In this document: positions 1-7,754 of the stretch, piece after piece | How the letters are laid out: the number at the start of each line of letters is the position of its first letter | Position numbering within the stretch: the stretch's first letter is position 1 | Source: Caribbeanibacter sp964518305 | Lineage (GTDB): Bacteria; Gemmatimonadota; Gemmatimonadetes; Palauibacterales; Palauibacteraceae | Length of the DNA stretch: 29,899 bases | Assembly: GCA_964518305.1 (NCBI GenBank) | Contig: CAZFDK010000029.1 | Location: forward strand, 1-29,899 | Reading direction: 5' to 3' | Notes under the pieces: generated by a model | Told to the model about the DNA's origin: nothing | Database searches by the model: none | The model's input: only the letters and a program-made list of their open reading frames with translations | Translations under genes and position numbers: made by a program

Positions 1-150
1 CCGCTCGTCCGGTTCCGCCCCCAGGTGCTCGGTCATCTCTGCCTCGAGCACCTCGCCCATGGAGGACTCCATCAGCTCCCGCAGCCCCCGGTCTCCCCGC
101 ATCAGCGCTTGGAGCTCTTCCTCCGTGAGGCTACCTTCGCCGGTGGCCAT
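1..150 (-). CDS. IS256-family (Mutator-type) transposase, N-terminal fragment
   Basis: Partial gene reading leftwards off the window edge; only the first 50 residues are present. The start is an ATG at 148-150 preceded on the minus strand by a purine-rich AGGGAGA ribosome binding site. The protein is helical and acidic, and residues 34-50 (VLEAEMTEHLGAEPDER) match the well-known N-terminal signature of IS256/Mutator transposases, where an EAEM-x-EHLGA segment precedes an arginine-rich stretch and a later DDE catalytic core. That core lies outside the window, so intactness cannot be judged. Members of this family cut and paste their own element. The upstream end of the element should lie within the next few hundred bases to the right, where a short tandem repeat is visible (166-194). 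Confidence 0.82.
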   Translation of the reverse strand, partial: MATGEGSLTEEELQALMRGDRGLRELMESSMGEVLEAEMTEHLGAEPDER

Positions 151-165
151 CGTTTCTCCCTGTCA

Positions 166-194
166 GGTGAGAGCACTCTGTGGTGAGAGACTCT
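166..194. repeat. Short tandem repeat upstream of the transposase
   Basis: Two near-identical copies of GGTGAGAG(c)ACTCT start at 166 and 182 with a 16-base period; each copy carries an inner AGAG/CTCT dyad. They lie 16-45 bases upstream of the transposase start, where a transposase binding site, the element's terminal inverted repeat or its promoter would be expected. Which of these it is cannot be decided without the other end of the element. Confidence 0.45.
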
Positions 195-387
195 CCAACC
201 CGGCGGGAGACGATGGCCGTTTCTATTGGACGGTCACCCGGCCGCCCGGGCTCCCCGCCTCAGCACAATCCCACAAGAATCGGGACACAACAGAACGGTC
301 GTGGGAAGATCATAACTTCTATACACTAAGAAAGGAGTGCAGAGTACCGTCTCCGCTACCGGTAGCCTCGTCGAAGGAGGTGTCGGC

Positions 388-840
388 ATGGGCGTCTGGG
401 ACGAGTTCGAGAAGTTCGTGGGGCGCGGGAGCTTCTTCGATCTCGCGATCGGAATCGTGATCGGGGCGGCGTTCAGCACCGTGGTCAACTCCCTGGTCGA
501 GGACATCATCATGCCCCCGATCGGTCTGCTCACCGCCGGCGCGGATTTCTCGGAGCTCTACATCGACCTCTCGGGTGGAAGCTACGCTTCGCTTGCGGAG
601 GCCACGCGAGCCGGTGCGGCCACGATCAACTACGGGACGTTCATCAACAACCTGATCGCGTTTCTGATCGTCGCCGTGGTGCTGTTTCTTCTCGTCCGCC
701 AGTACAACGAGGTCACCGATCGGTTCAGGACAGAGCCCGAGCCGGCCGCGCCGGCAGAGAAGACGTGCGAGCACTGCAGGATGAAGGTGCCCGTCGAGGC
801 GATGCGGTGCCCGCACTGTACTTCCGACCTTTCCCCGTAG
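388..840 (+). CDS. mscL: Large-conductance mechanosensitive channel MscL with C-terminal zinc ribbon
   Basis: 150-residue inner-membrane channel that opens on strong membrane tension and releases solutes during hypo-osmotic shock. The N-terminal amphipathic helix (WDEFEKFVGRGSFFDLAIG), first membrane helix (about 15-40, IGIVIGAAFSTVVNSLVEDI then MPPIG), periplasmic loop (45-80) and second membrane helix (about 85-107, INNLIAFLIVAVVLFLL) are in the canonical MscL order. The ATG at 388 is chosen because AAGGAGG sits seven bases upstream; an earlier in-frame ATG at 337 would add residues outside the family pattern. The unusual part is the cytoplasmic tail: a CxxC...CxxC pair (CEHC about 128-131, CPHC about 143-146) forms a probable zinc ribbon where other MscLs have a short helical bundle. 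A weak TATACA box lies at 320-325. Confidence 0.95.
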   Translation: MGVWDEFEKFVGRGSFFDLAIGIVIGAAFSTVVNSLVEDIIMPPIGLLTAGADFSELYIDLSGGSYASLAEATRAGAATINYGTFINNLIAFLIVAVVLFLLVRQYNEVTDRFRTEPEPAAPAEKTCEHCRMKVPVEAMRCPHCTSDLSP

Positions 841-1016
841 CGGGGTCGACTCCAGGTCCGGGGTTCGGCCGCGCTCTCCGCTGTCCGTAGCCGCACCCTG
901 CCCCGGATGGCCCGCTTTCCGCAGCACCCGGTGGACACGCCCGGACGATATGCTAGGTTTGCCTACTCTGTCGGGAGCGACGCATGAGCGACCCTATCGA
1001 GCGAGGAGAAGACGCG

Positions 1017-1214
1017 ATGGCATCCGAGATCACCACGAAGGAAGTGCTGGAAACCATACTGGAGCACCACCAGCCCGTCTCCGAGGGCGGATGCGGTGGC
1101 TGCAACATGGTCGACTCCAAGGAGTTCCTGCCCCGGGTCCGCGTCTCGGAGAGCGCCGACGGATTCGAAATCGAGACGTTCTACACCTGCTCCTACTGCG
1201 GCGAAGAGAAGTGA
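1017..1214 (+). CDS. Small CxxC/CxxC protein of unknown function
   Basis: 65-residue soluble acidic protein that I do not recognise. It carries CGGC in the first half and CSYC near the C-terminus (ending GEEK), a spacing compatible with a small metal-binding knuckle. The start at 1017 is preferred because GAGGAGAA lies six bases upstream; an in-frame ATG at 984 with a weaker GGGAG signal would give 76 residues. It follows mscL by about 175 bases on the same strand and faces the next gene tail to tail, so it may be monocistronic. High-GC codon use resembles its neighbours, and the reading frame has strong third-position GC, which supports real coding despite the small size. Confidence 0.62.
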   Translation: MASEITTKEVLETILEHHQPVSEGGCGGCNMVDSKEFLPRVRVSESADGFEIETFYTCSYCGEEK

Positions 1215-1225
1215 CCTGAGCGTCG

Positions 1226-1239
1226 ACGCCGGGGGGCGT
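1226..1239. terminator. Small GC hairpin between convergent genes
   Basis: ACGCC, a GGGG loop, then GGCGT lies in the 30-base gap between the convergent ends of the small cysteine protein and the GGDEF-EAL gene. There is no T-run on either side, so an intrinsic terminator is only possible, not shown. Confidence 0.25.
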
Positions 1240-1244
1240 GGCCG

Positions 1245-2972
1245 TCAGCCCGTCCAGGCTGCGTCGATCACCGTGAAGTCCCGGCGGGGCGGGAAGCGGT
1301 CCGGACCAAGGTGGCGGGACTCGAATCCCGGCGCCGGAAGCGGGTGTCCGAACCAGTAGCCCTGCAGGCAGTCGCACCCGAGGAGGGCCATCTGGCGGCG
1401 GTCCTCCTGACTCTCCACTCCCTCCGCCACCGTCTCAAGCCCGAGCTCCTGGGCCAGCGTCGCGATGGTCCTGGCGATGGCCGGATCCCGGTCGGGGCCA
1501 GACGGGGCCTGCACGAACGTCCGGTCGATCTTGAGGGTGTCGACGGGAAGCTCGTGCAGATACCGGAGGCTCGAGTAGCCGGTGCCGAAGTCGTCGACGG
1601 CGAACCGCGCGCCTCGCCGCCGCAGTCGGACCAATGCGTCACGGGTCGCTGTGGCGTCATCCATGAGGACCTCCTCCGTGAGCTCCAGCTCCAGGATAGC
1701 GCCGTAGCTCCGCAGCTCGGCGGCCTTCTCCGCGGCGAGTTCGACGAAGGCGGGCCGGTTCAGCTGGCGCGCCGAGACATTGACGCTCATCACGAAGGGC
1801 CCGGCGTCCGGGGACTGTCCGGCCCACTCCGAGGCGCGTCGGACGGCCTGATCTAGGACGCGGCGGCCCACGGGCTCCATCAGGTCGGAGGTGGCCACCA
1901 GGGGCAGGAAGTCACCCGGCACGACGAGGCCCCTGTCGGGGTGCCGCCACCGGAGGAGCGCCTCGGCGCCCCGGAGGTCGCGGTTGTCGGCGCGGACGAT
2001 CGGCTGGAAGTGCAGCTCGAGGTGGTCTTCGGCCAGAGCCTGGCGCAGCTCTCCCTCCAGCTCCAGCCGCTGCCGGGCCCGGGCGTGCATCTCCCGCCGG
2101 AACAGGAGGACGGATCCAGGCGCCTCCCGCTCGGCGTCGACGAGGGCGGCGTCGGCGTCGCGGATGATCTCTTCCGGCCGGTCATAGTCCGATCGCGCGA
2201 GCACGACTCCGGCGGACGCCGTCACCACCACCGAGTGGCCGCCGGCCCTGATGGGATCGTCCCGGAGGGTCTCCAGGAGGTGTCGGGTGGCCTGGAGCGC
2301 GGCGTCCTCCCCGGTGACGTCGCCGAGGAGGACCAAAAACTCGTCGCCTCCCACCCGGGCCACCACGTCCTGGCCGCGCACGGCGGAGGAGAGGCGCCCG
2401 GCGGCGGAGCGGAGCACCTGGTCGCCGACGGCGTGGCCCAGGCTGTCGTTGACTCGAGCGAAGCGATCCAGGTCGACGAAGGCCAGGGCGAAGCCGTGGT
2501 CATCGTCCGTCTCCATGTGCGCGATCTGCTCCTCGAGCCGCTCGCGGAGCCACCGGCGGTTCGGGAGGTCGGTGAGTGCGTCGTGCTGGGCGGAGTGGGC
2601 CAGCTGTTCCCGACGCTGGCGCGCCGACAGGGCAAAGCCGGCCACGAGGAGGTTGGCGAACCCGAGGCTCGCCGCCAGCGCGAGGGCAGTCTTCCACGGG
2701 GCGGGCGTACCGTACCCGGCCCCGAAGATCCGCTCTCCGACCAGGATCAGCGTGGGACTGAGGGGGAGGAGGAGCGCGGTGCCTCGACGGCCGTATCGGT
2801 AGGTGAAGACCGCTGCCGGGAAGACGTGCAGGATCCAGAGCAGGTGCGAGCCGGTGCCCAGGGTGTCGCCGAGCAGAGGGTGGACCGCGGGAACGATGAG
2901 CGCGGCAGCCGCTACCCCGCCGAGCCAGTCCTCCCGGATGCCGATGAGTCTGTCGAGTCGCTCGTCCACCAT
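1245..2972 (-). CDS. Membrane-bound diguanylate cyclase/phosphodiesterase (GGDEF-EAL)
   Basis: 575 residues. The N-terminal 115 residues hold four to five hydrophobic segments and no recognisable extracellular sensor, so the protein is an inner-membrane receptor with cytoplasmic catalytic domains. The GGDEF domain (about 125-290) has an intact RVGGDEF motif (208-212) and an RxxD inhibitory site (RGQD) exactly five residues before it. The EAL domain (about 305-550) keeps EAL (337-339), the Asn of VNVS (398), the Glu of ELTEE, the DD of VDDFGTGYSSL (460-461), the Lys of LKIDR (481) and Glu517 of AEGVE. It should therefore be able to synthesise and hydrolyse cyclic di-GMP, though the balance in vivo is unknown. 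The ATG at 2970-2972 has GGAG seven bases upstream. It lies downstream of a second GGDEF-EAL gene on the same strand, 328 bases away. Confidence 0.93.
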   Translation of the reverse strand: MVDERLDRLIGIREDWLGGVAAAALIVPAVHPLLGDTLGTGSHLLWILHVFPAAVFTYRYGRRGTALLLPLSPTLILVGERIFGAGYGTPAPWKTALALAASLGFANLLVAGFALSARQRREQLAHSAQHDALTDLPNRRWLRERLEEQIAHMETDDDHGFALAFVDLDRFARVNDSLGHAVGDQVLRSAAGRLSSAVRGQDVVARVGGDEFLVLLGDVTGEDAALQATRHLLETLRDDPIRAGGHSVVVTASAGVVLARSDYDRPEEIIRDADAALVDAEREAPGSVLLFRREMHARARQRLELEGELRQALAEDHLELHFQPIVRADNRDLRGAEALLRWRHPDRGLVVPGDFLPLVATSDLMEPVGRRVLDQAVRRASEWAGQSPDAGPFVMSVNVSARQLNRPAFVELAAEKAAELRSYGAILELELTEEVLMDDATATRDALVRLRRRGARFAVDDFGTGYSSLRYLHELPVDTLKIDRTFVQAPSGPDRDPAIARTIATLAQELGLETVAEGVESQEDRRQMALLGCDCLQGYWFGHPLPAPGFESRHLGPDRFPPRRDFTVIDAAWTG

Positions 2973-3013
2973 GCAAAGCTCCGAGTCGGTCGCGTGTCAG
3001 CGCTGCAGGTCGG

Positions 3014-3034
3014 CCGGGGCTAACGGAGCCCCGG
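3014..3034 (-). promoter_or_regulatory. Perfect 8-bp hairpin in the leader of the GGDEF-EAL gene
   Basis: CCGGGGCT, a five-base loop, then AGCCCCGG, ending about 40 bases before the start codon at 2972. On the minus strand it would fold in the 5' untranslated leader. A short CCGGAATCCGG dyad abuts it on the upstream side. Function is unknown. Confidence 0.4.
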
Positions 3035-3176
3035 AATCCGGGATCCGTTATGTGGTTGGAGGATCCGTGCCGGACTTCGCAAAACGTCAGGACCTCTGAT
3101 CGCACGGAGGTATCCGTTCTCGATTCATAGCGAATCGCAGTCGCGGGAAGTTGCATACGACCGTCTACGTTGCAGA

Positions 3177-3226
3177 ATGCAAGAAAGGAAGGAAGGGGGG
3201 AAGGGAGCGGCGAGCCCCGGTGGGGC
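3177..3226 (-). terminator. Hairpin with pyrimidine tail downstream of the sensor GGDEF-EAL gene
   Basis: Read on the minus strand, a GCCCC-acc-GGGGC hairpin (3214-3226) is followed by a long C/T tract with short T runs (3177-3208). It begins 75 bases after the stop at 3301. The tail is not a classic U-run, so it could be a weak intrinsic or a Rho-type termination zone. Confidence 0.4.
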
Positions 3227-3300
3227 GACACGGCCGTGACGATTCGCCGGACCGGAGTCGGCACGCCGGAGTCGGACGCCCACTGCAGCGCGCGGGTCCT

Positions 3301-6195
3301 CTAGCTGCCGTCGCTCTCTCCGCAGGCTTCCGCGATGCTCTTCGGCAGCGCCTCGCCCGGAGGCGCCGGGCGCGCCAGGAGGTAGCCCTGCACCCGGTCG
3401 CAGCCGCTCTCGCGCAGCCACTGCAGCTGCTCCTGCCGCTCGACTCCCTCGGCCACGGCCGTGGCGTTCACCGAGCGGGCCAGGTCGAGCACTCCCGTCA
3501 GGAGCTCCTCGGAGCGATCGCCGCGTCCAATGCCGTGGATCAGGGACTGGTCGAGCTTGACCTCGTCCACGTGGAGGCTCTCAAGGACGGAGAGGGACGA
3601 GTACCCCGTGCCGAAGTCGTCCAGGGCGAGGCGTACCCCCATGTCCGAAATCCGGCGGAGCAGGTCCTGGGTCGCCTCCGGCTCGGCCATGGTCGTGTGC
3701 TCGGTGACTTCCACCGTCAGGTGCTCGATGTTGGTCGGATGCCGGTCCAGGACCTCGCGCACAGCGCTCAGCGCGTCGCCCGACTGCAGGAACGGCTGGC
3801 TGAGGTTCACCGCCACGGTCCCCGTGTCCCAGGCGTCCGCGAAGCTGCTCCCCTGGCGCAGCATCTCGCGGTCCAGGGCCGGCAGCAGGTCCGCCGTGCG
3901 GGCCAGGGAGATCAGCTTCTCGGCGCCCATGACGTCGCCGTCCTCCTGTCGCCAGCGGGTCAGCAGCTCGACGCCGTCGAGCGCCCCGTCGTCGAGCCGG
4001 TAGATGGGCTGGACGTGGCCGACGATTTCGTCGTTCTCCAGGCCCTCGCGGATCTCCAGGTGCTGCCGGAGTCGCCCGTCGTACGACTGGTCCAGCTCGT
4101 CGTCGTAGAGCTCGACCATCTTTCCGTTGCGCGACGCCCGGTACATGGCCCGGTCGGCGCGCGTCAGCAGATTGTCGAAGTCGGTGCCGTGCTCCGGGAA
4201 GACGGCCACCCCCTGGCTGGCCGAGACCGGGAAGCTCTCGCCCTCCGCCTCGATGGGCTCCTCGAAGGCCGCCTCCGCCTGCCGGTGGGCGGCCCGAGCC
4301 CCGTCGTTCGGATTGTCCAGCCCCGGGAGGACCACCACGAACTCGTCGCCGCCGACCCGGCCCAGCAGGTCGGACTCCCGGATAGCGTTGTTCAGCCGCG
4401 TGGCGACCTTCTGCAGCACGGCGTCGCCGGCCCTGTGTCCCCAGCGGTCGTTGATCTCCTTGAAGTCGTTGAGATCGATGTAGATCAGGCCCATGCAGGC
4501 GCCCTCGCGCCGGGCCCGGGCCAGCATCCGGGGAACGGTCTCCTCCAGGTAGCGGCGGTTCGGAACGCCCGTCAGGGGATCCCGATGGGCCAGCTCCTCG
4601 AGCTGACGCTCCTCCCGGACGTGCTCCGTGATCTCGGTGACCGTGCCGATGTTCACCAGCTCGCTCGTGGCCGGGTCCTCGGCGACGAAGGAGTTCTCGA
4701 GGACCCAGACCGTGCCGCCGTCGCGGGACCTGAGCGCCAGCTCCTGGTTGTGGAGGCTGCCCTCTTCGTGGAGCCGCGTCATGAGCTCGTCCCGTCCCTC
4801 TGGCGTGACGTAGAGCTCCCGGGCGTCGGTTCCCTCCAACTCCTCCGGGGACTCGTAGCCCAGCATTTCGGCGAAAGCCGGGTTGACCTCCAGGAGCTCC
4901 CCGTTCGGCATCGACCGGAAGGCGCCGGCCACGTTCTGCTCGAAGAGGGCCCGGTACCGCTTTTCCGCCGCTTCCTCGCGTCGCTCGGCGCGTACCCGCT
5001 CCGTGAGGTTGACGGCGGTGCCGACGATCTGCTGCTCTCCGCTCTCGGTCTCCACGAGGCGGCCGTTCTCCAGCACCCGGAGCTCCTCTCCGTCGCGGGT
5101 CTGGTGGTGATGGAGGTAGTCCTCCAGCTCCCCTTCCTCCCGGAGTGCCTGCAGGTATTCCTCACGGTCCGCCATATTCGGATAGAGCTCCCACGCCGGG
5201 ACGTCGGTCAGCTCCTCCGGGGAGTCGTAGCCGTACATCCCGGCCAGGGCCGGATTGCAGTCCAGGATGGTGCCGTCGACGGTGGTACGGAAGACCCCGG
5301 CCTGGTTCTTGTCGAAGAGGACGTCGTTTCGCTCCCTGAGCTCGTCCCGCTCCCGGTGCACCCGAAACCCCCACCACCCGAGGCCCAGGAGGCTCAGCAG
5401 GAGGAGTCCACTCCCAGCCAGGGCGACCTGGTCGTCGTTCAGCCCCAGGAGGCGCTCCGGGCGACGCAGGCTCGCCTCGGAGCGCGGGTGGAGCTGATAC
5501 CAGGACGTGTAGGGGGCGCGGTAGTCGTACTGGCCGAGAAGGCCGGTGGCCTCGATCCGGTCGCCGGCCTCGAAACCGCCCAGCTCCAGCGGAGGGCTGC
5601 GCCAGTCGGCCACGAAGACCTGGATGCGATTCGTGCCGCCGTCCGGAAAGATCCACAGGAACCGTCCCCCCTCGTTGGCGCCCCGACCCACGACGGTGCC
5701 GGACAGCCGGACGAGGTGTCCCTCGTGCCGCTCCAGGGCGGCGGAATCCGGCTGCTCGAGGCGTTCGGGGAGAGGCACGGCGGCCTGGTCGGGGCTCACC
5801 CGATACTCGAGGGGCTCGATCTGCGTCAGCCCGCGGTACTGGCCGACCACGCCGCGGGTGGCGACCCGGTCCCCGGTCTTCACCTCCTGCCGGATCGCCG
5901 GAGCGTACAGCTGCACGCCCCCGGTGGAGTCCTGCAGGAAGATGCGAAGCTGGTCGGGGTCGAGGACACCGGAGCTCATCGTGGCCAGCCCCGAGACGGT
6001 GACGGTGTCTCCCAGCCGGTCCGGGACGAAGTCCCCGTCGGCGTCCAGCACCACGGACCCGATGGGGAGCGTGTCGCCGGGAGAAGCCGGTTGCCGGGCG
6101 ATCGCTCCGAGAGGAAGGAGGAGGAGCGCCAGCACCGCCAGCGACGCGCGGCTCCCCGTCACGCCCGCTTCCAGCTCTCCCCCGTCCATCGGCAT
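3301..6195 (-). CDS. Exported-sensor c-di-GMP protein: OB-fold x2, PAS x2, GGDEF, EAL
   Basis: 964 residues from the ATG at 6193-6195, chosen for AGGAG seven bases upstream; the open frame extends to 6384 without support. A signal peptide (about 16-36, LAVLALLLLPLGAIARQ) leads into two periplasmic OB-fold-like beta repeats (about 45-137 and 150-245), recognised by DxDGDxxPDRLGDTVTVSG and paired GD-RVA/IEATG(V/L)xGQY signatures. One membrane helix follows (about 256-278), then two PAS domains (290-400, 410-527), GGDEF (530-695, intact motif 615-619, RESD inhibitory site five residues before) and EAL (705-950). The EAL triplet is ELL (743-745) but the Glu, VNLS Asn, VTEH Glu, LDDFG pair, KLD Lys and AEGVE Glu remain. 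It should convert an envelope signal into c-di-GMP turnover. The ligand of the OB pair is unknown. Confidence 0.9.
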   Translation of the reverse strand: MPMDGGELEAGVTGSRASLAVLALLLLPLGAIARQPASPGDTLPIGSVVLDADGDFVPDRLGDTVTVSGLATMSSGVLDPDQLRIFLQDSTGGVQLYAPAIRQEVKTGDRVATRGVVGQYRGLTQIEPLEYRVSPDQAAVPLPERLEQPDSAALERHEGHLVRLSGTVVGRGANEGGRFLWIFPDGGTNRIQVFVADWRSPPLELGGFEAGDRIEATGLLGQYDYRAPYTSWYQLHPRSEASLRRPERLLGLNDDQVALAGSGLLLLSLLGLGWWGFRVHRERDELRERNDVLFDKNQAGVFRTTVDGTILDCNPALAGMYGYDSPEELTDVPAWELYPNMADREEYLQALREEGELEDYLHHHQTRDGEELRVLENGRLVETESGEQQIVGTAVNLTERVRAERREEAAEKRYRALFEQNVAGAFRSMPNGELLEVNPAFAEMLGYESPEELEGTDARELYVTPEGRDELMTRLHEEGSLHNQELALRSRDGGTVWVLENSFVAEDPATSELVNIGTVTEITEHVREERQLEELAHRDPLTGVPNRRYLEETVPRMLARARREGACMGLIYIDLNDFKEINDRWGHRAGDAVLQKVATRLNNAIRESDLLGRVGGDEFVVVLPGLDNPNDGARAAHRQAEAAFEEPIEAEGESFPVSASQGVAVFPEHGTDFDNLLTRADRAMYRASRNGKMVELYDDELDQSYDGRLRQHLEIREGLENDEIVGHVQPIYRLDDGALDGVELLTRWRQEDGDVMGAEKLISLARTADLLPALDREMLRQGSSFADAWDTGTVAVNLSQPFLQSGDALSAVREVLDRHPTNIEHLTVEVTEHTTMAEPEATQDLLRRISDMGVRLALDDFGTGYSSLSVLESLHVDEVKLDQSLIHGIGRGDRSEELLTGVLDLARSVNATAVAEGVERQEQLQWLRESGCDRVQGYLLARPAPPGEALPKSIAEACGESDGS

Positions 6196-6378
6196 GGTCC
6201 CGCTCCTGCTCGCGGCTGGCTCCGTTCGTTCGATCCGCACCCCGATCCGGGGCACACCCCTGCTGGTGACGAGTACATCAGAGCAGGTATCGTATCGTAC
6301 GACTGGCCAGATGGAAGGGGATGAGGAGCGGAGACCTTCCGCCGACGCGCCCACCGCCAACCCTCGGAGCACCAGCAC
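6196..6378. promoter_or_regulatory. Divergent intergenic region
   Basis: The 183 bases separate the starts of two divergent genes and must contain both promoters. It is locally less GC-rich around 6280-6303, where GGTATCGTATCGTACGAC holds a TCGTACGA dyad and repeated TATCG/ATACG units that resemble -10 boxes. No convincing -35 partner was found. Confidence 0.3.
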
Positions 6379-7590
6379 ATGCACCTCTCAGTTGCTCGGA
6401 TATCGGGCCCGGCTGATCGCCCGGGCGTTCTGGCCCCCAGCTGCGTCCTGGCCCTAGCCGCCCTGGCGGCGTGGACGGGCTGCGGCGACGAGGCCTCGAC
6501 TCCGTCCGGACCGTCCGACGGCGTCTCCGATGTCTCGCTGGCCGTGGAGGAGGTGGCCACCGGCCTGTCGCGTCCCCTGCACCTGACCTCGCCCTCCGGC
6601 GATCCCAGGCTCTTCGTGGTGGAGCAGGGCGGCGTCGTCCGGGTCATCGGGGGGGACGGGACGCTGCAGGGGGAGCCCTATCTGGACCTCACGGGCCGGG
6701 TCGAGAGCGGCGGCGAGCAGGGCCTGCTCAGCCTCGTCTTCCACCCCGACTTCACCGACAACGGTCGGTTCTTCGTCAACTTCACCGATACCTCCGGGGA
6801 CACGCGGGTGGAGGAGTTCGACGTCGATCCCGTGGCGAACGCGCTCTCGCAGACGCAGGGGGATCTCGTCATCGGCGTCGACCAGCCCGCGTCGAACCAC
6901 AACGGGGGACTGCTCAAGTTCGGGTCCGACGGCATGCTGTGGATCGGGCTCGGCGACGGTGGAGGTGGCGGTGACCCGGGCGGGAACGGCCAGGACCCCA
7001 CCACGCTGCTCGGGTCGATGCTCCGGATCGACGTGGACGCGGGCTCGCCCTACGAGGTGCCGTCGGACAACCCCTTCGTGGGCGACTCCGGCCGGGACGA
7101 GGTGTTCGCCTACGGCCTCCGGAACCCGTGGCGCTTCGCCTTCGACCGCTCCCGCGGGCTCCTGTACGTGGCCGACGTGGGCCAGTCCGACTGGGAGGAG
7201 GTGAGCGTGATTCCGGCCGACTCCGGCGGCGTGAACTTCGGCTGGAACATCATGGAGGGGGCGCACTGCTTCAGGGAGGATTCCTGCGACACGTCGGGTC
7301 TGCTGCTGCCGGCGGTGGAGTACAGCGCGGACGAGGGCTGCGCCGTCATCGGGGGCGAGGTCTACCGGGGCGACGCGATTCCCGCGCTGCGGGGACACTA
7401 CTTCTACGCCGACTTCTGCTCGTTCCGGCTACGGAGCTTCACCTATCGGGACGGCGAGGCGCGCCAGAAGACGGCGTGGGACGTGGGCGACCCGGGCCGG
7501 CCGCTCGGCTTCGGACGTGACAGCGCCGGCGAGGTCTACCTGCTGGTGGAGGACGGGACGGTCTACCGCTTTGTAGAGGAGGGGAGCTGA
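6379..7590 (+). CDS. PQQ-dependent glucose/sorbosone dehydrogenase family protein, exported
   Basis: 403 residues forming a six-bladed beta-propeller of the soluble glucose dehydrogenase (GSDH) type, which oxidises sugars or related alcohols in the periplasm with PQQ as cofactor. Seen features: an N-terminal signal (about 17-34) ending in WTGC, so Cys35 may be lipidated though the lipobox is weak; the LSRPLHLTSP and GEQGLLSLVFHPDF segments of the first blades; the SNHNGG motif with the candidate catalytic base His174; LWIGLGDGG; GLRNPWRFAFD; and VGQSDWEEV and NFGWNIMEG blade motifs. Four late cysteines (AHCFREDSC, EGCAV, DFCSF) may form disulfides. No PQQ biosynthesis gene is in the window, and many family members have unknown substrates, so glucose should not be assumed. 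Confidence 0.88.
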   Translation: MHLSVARISGPADRPGVLAPSCVLALAALAAWTGCGDEASTPSGPSDGVSDVSLAVEEVATGLSRPLHLTSPSGDPRLFVVEQGGVVRVIGGDGTLQGEPYLDLTGRVESGGEQGLLSLVFHPDFTDNGRFFVNFTDTSGDTRVEEFDVDPVANALSQTQGDLVIGVDQPASNHNGGLLKFGSDGMLWIGLGDGGGGGDPGGNGQDPTTLLGSMLRIDVDAGSPYEVPSDNPFVGDSGRDEVFAYGLRNPWRFAFDRSRGLLYVADVGQSDWEEVSVIPADSGGVNFGWNIMEGAHCFREDSCDTSGLLLPAVEYSADEGCAVIGGEVYRGDAIPALRGHYFYADFCSFRLRSFTYRDGEARQKTAWDVGDPGRPLGFGRDSAGEVYLLVEDGTVYRFVEEGS

Positions 7591-7754
7591 GGGCGCGGCT
7601 CTCCCCTACCCGTACCCCGCCGGTTACCGCGCCCGCGTTCCGCCGACGCCTGCCTCCTGCGGTTCTCTACGGTTTCTGCACCGTGATCGTCGTTCCGTCG
7701 CTGTCGCCCGCCGGGTCCATTCGCCGCCCGGAGTCCAGCTGCGAACGGTGAATG

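Larger units (their letters stand above)
2973..3300. other. Intergenic leader between two GGDEF-EAL genes
   Basis: A 328-base gap with no convincing gene. It contains a perfect hairpin (3014-3034) just upstream of the 1245-2972 gene, and, near the end of the upstream gene, a GCCCC/GGGGC hairpin with a pyrimidine-rich tail on the transcribed strand (3177-3226). The two genes are thus probably transcribed separately. I found no clear -35/-10 pair and no match to a c-di-GMP riboswitch by eye. Confidence 0.5.

Noticed and set aside
833..845. CCCCG-TAG-CGGGG hairpin across the mscL stop codon as terminator or readthrough element
   Set aside because: Only five pairs with a three-base loop, no T tract and no conserved extension after the stop.
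1300..1335. tRNA T-arm-like sequence (GGGATTCGAGTCCC on the minus strand) that could mark a tRNA 3' end or attachment site
   Set aside because: It lies in the C-terminal codons of the GGDEF-EAL gene; the loop is one base short for a T-loop, and the upstream sequence codes for the conserved GYWFGHPLPA rather than an anticodon arm.
3151..6324. Long plus-strand open frame of over 1000 codons opposite the sensor gene
   Set aside because: It is the mirror of a real GGDEF-EAL gene in GC-rich sequence; its product has no family motifs and low-complexity composition.
6196..6384. Longer start for the sensor GGDEF-EAL gene at 6384
   Set aside because: It would overlap the divergent dehydrogenase start, add 63 residues before the signal peptide and has no ribosome binding site; 6195 has AGGAG.
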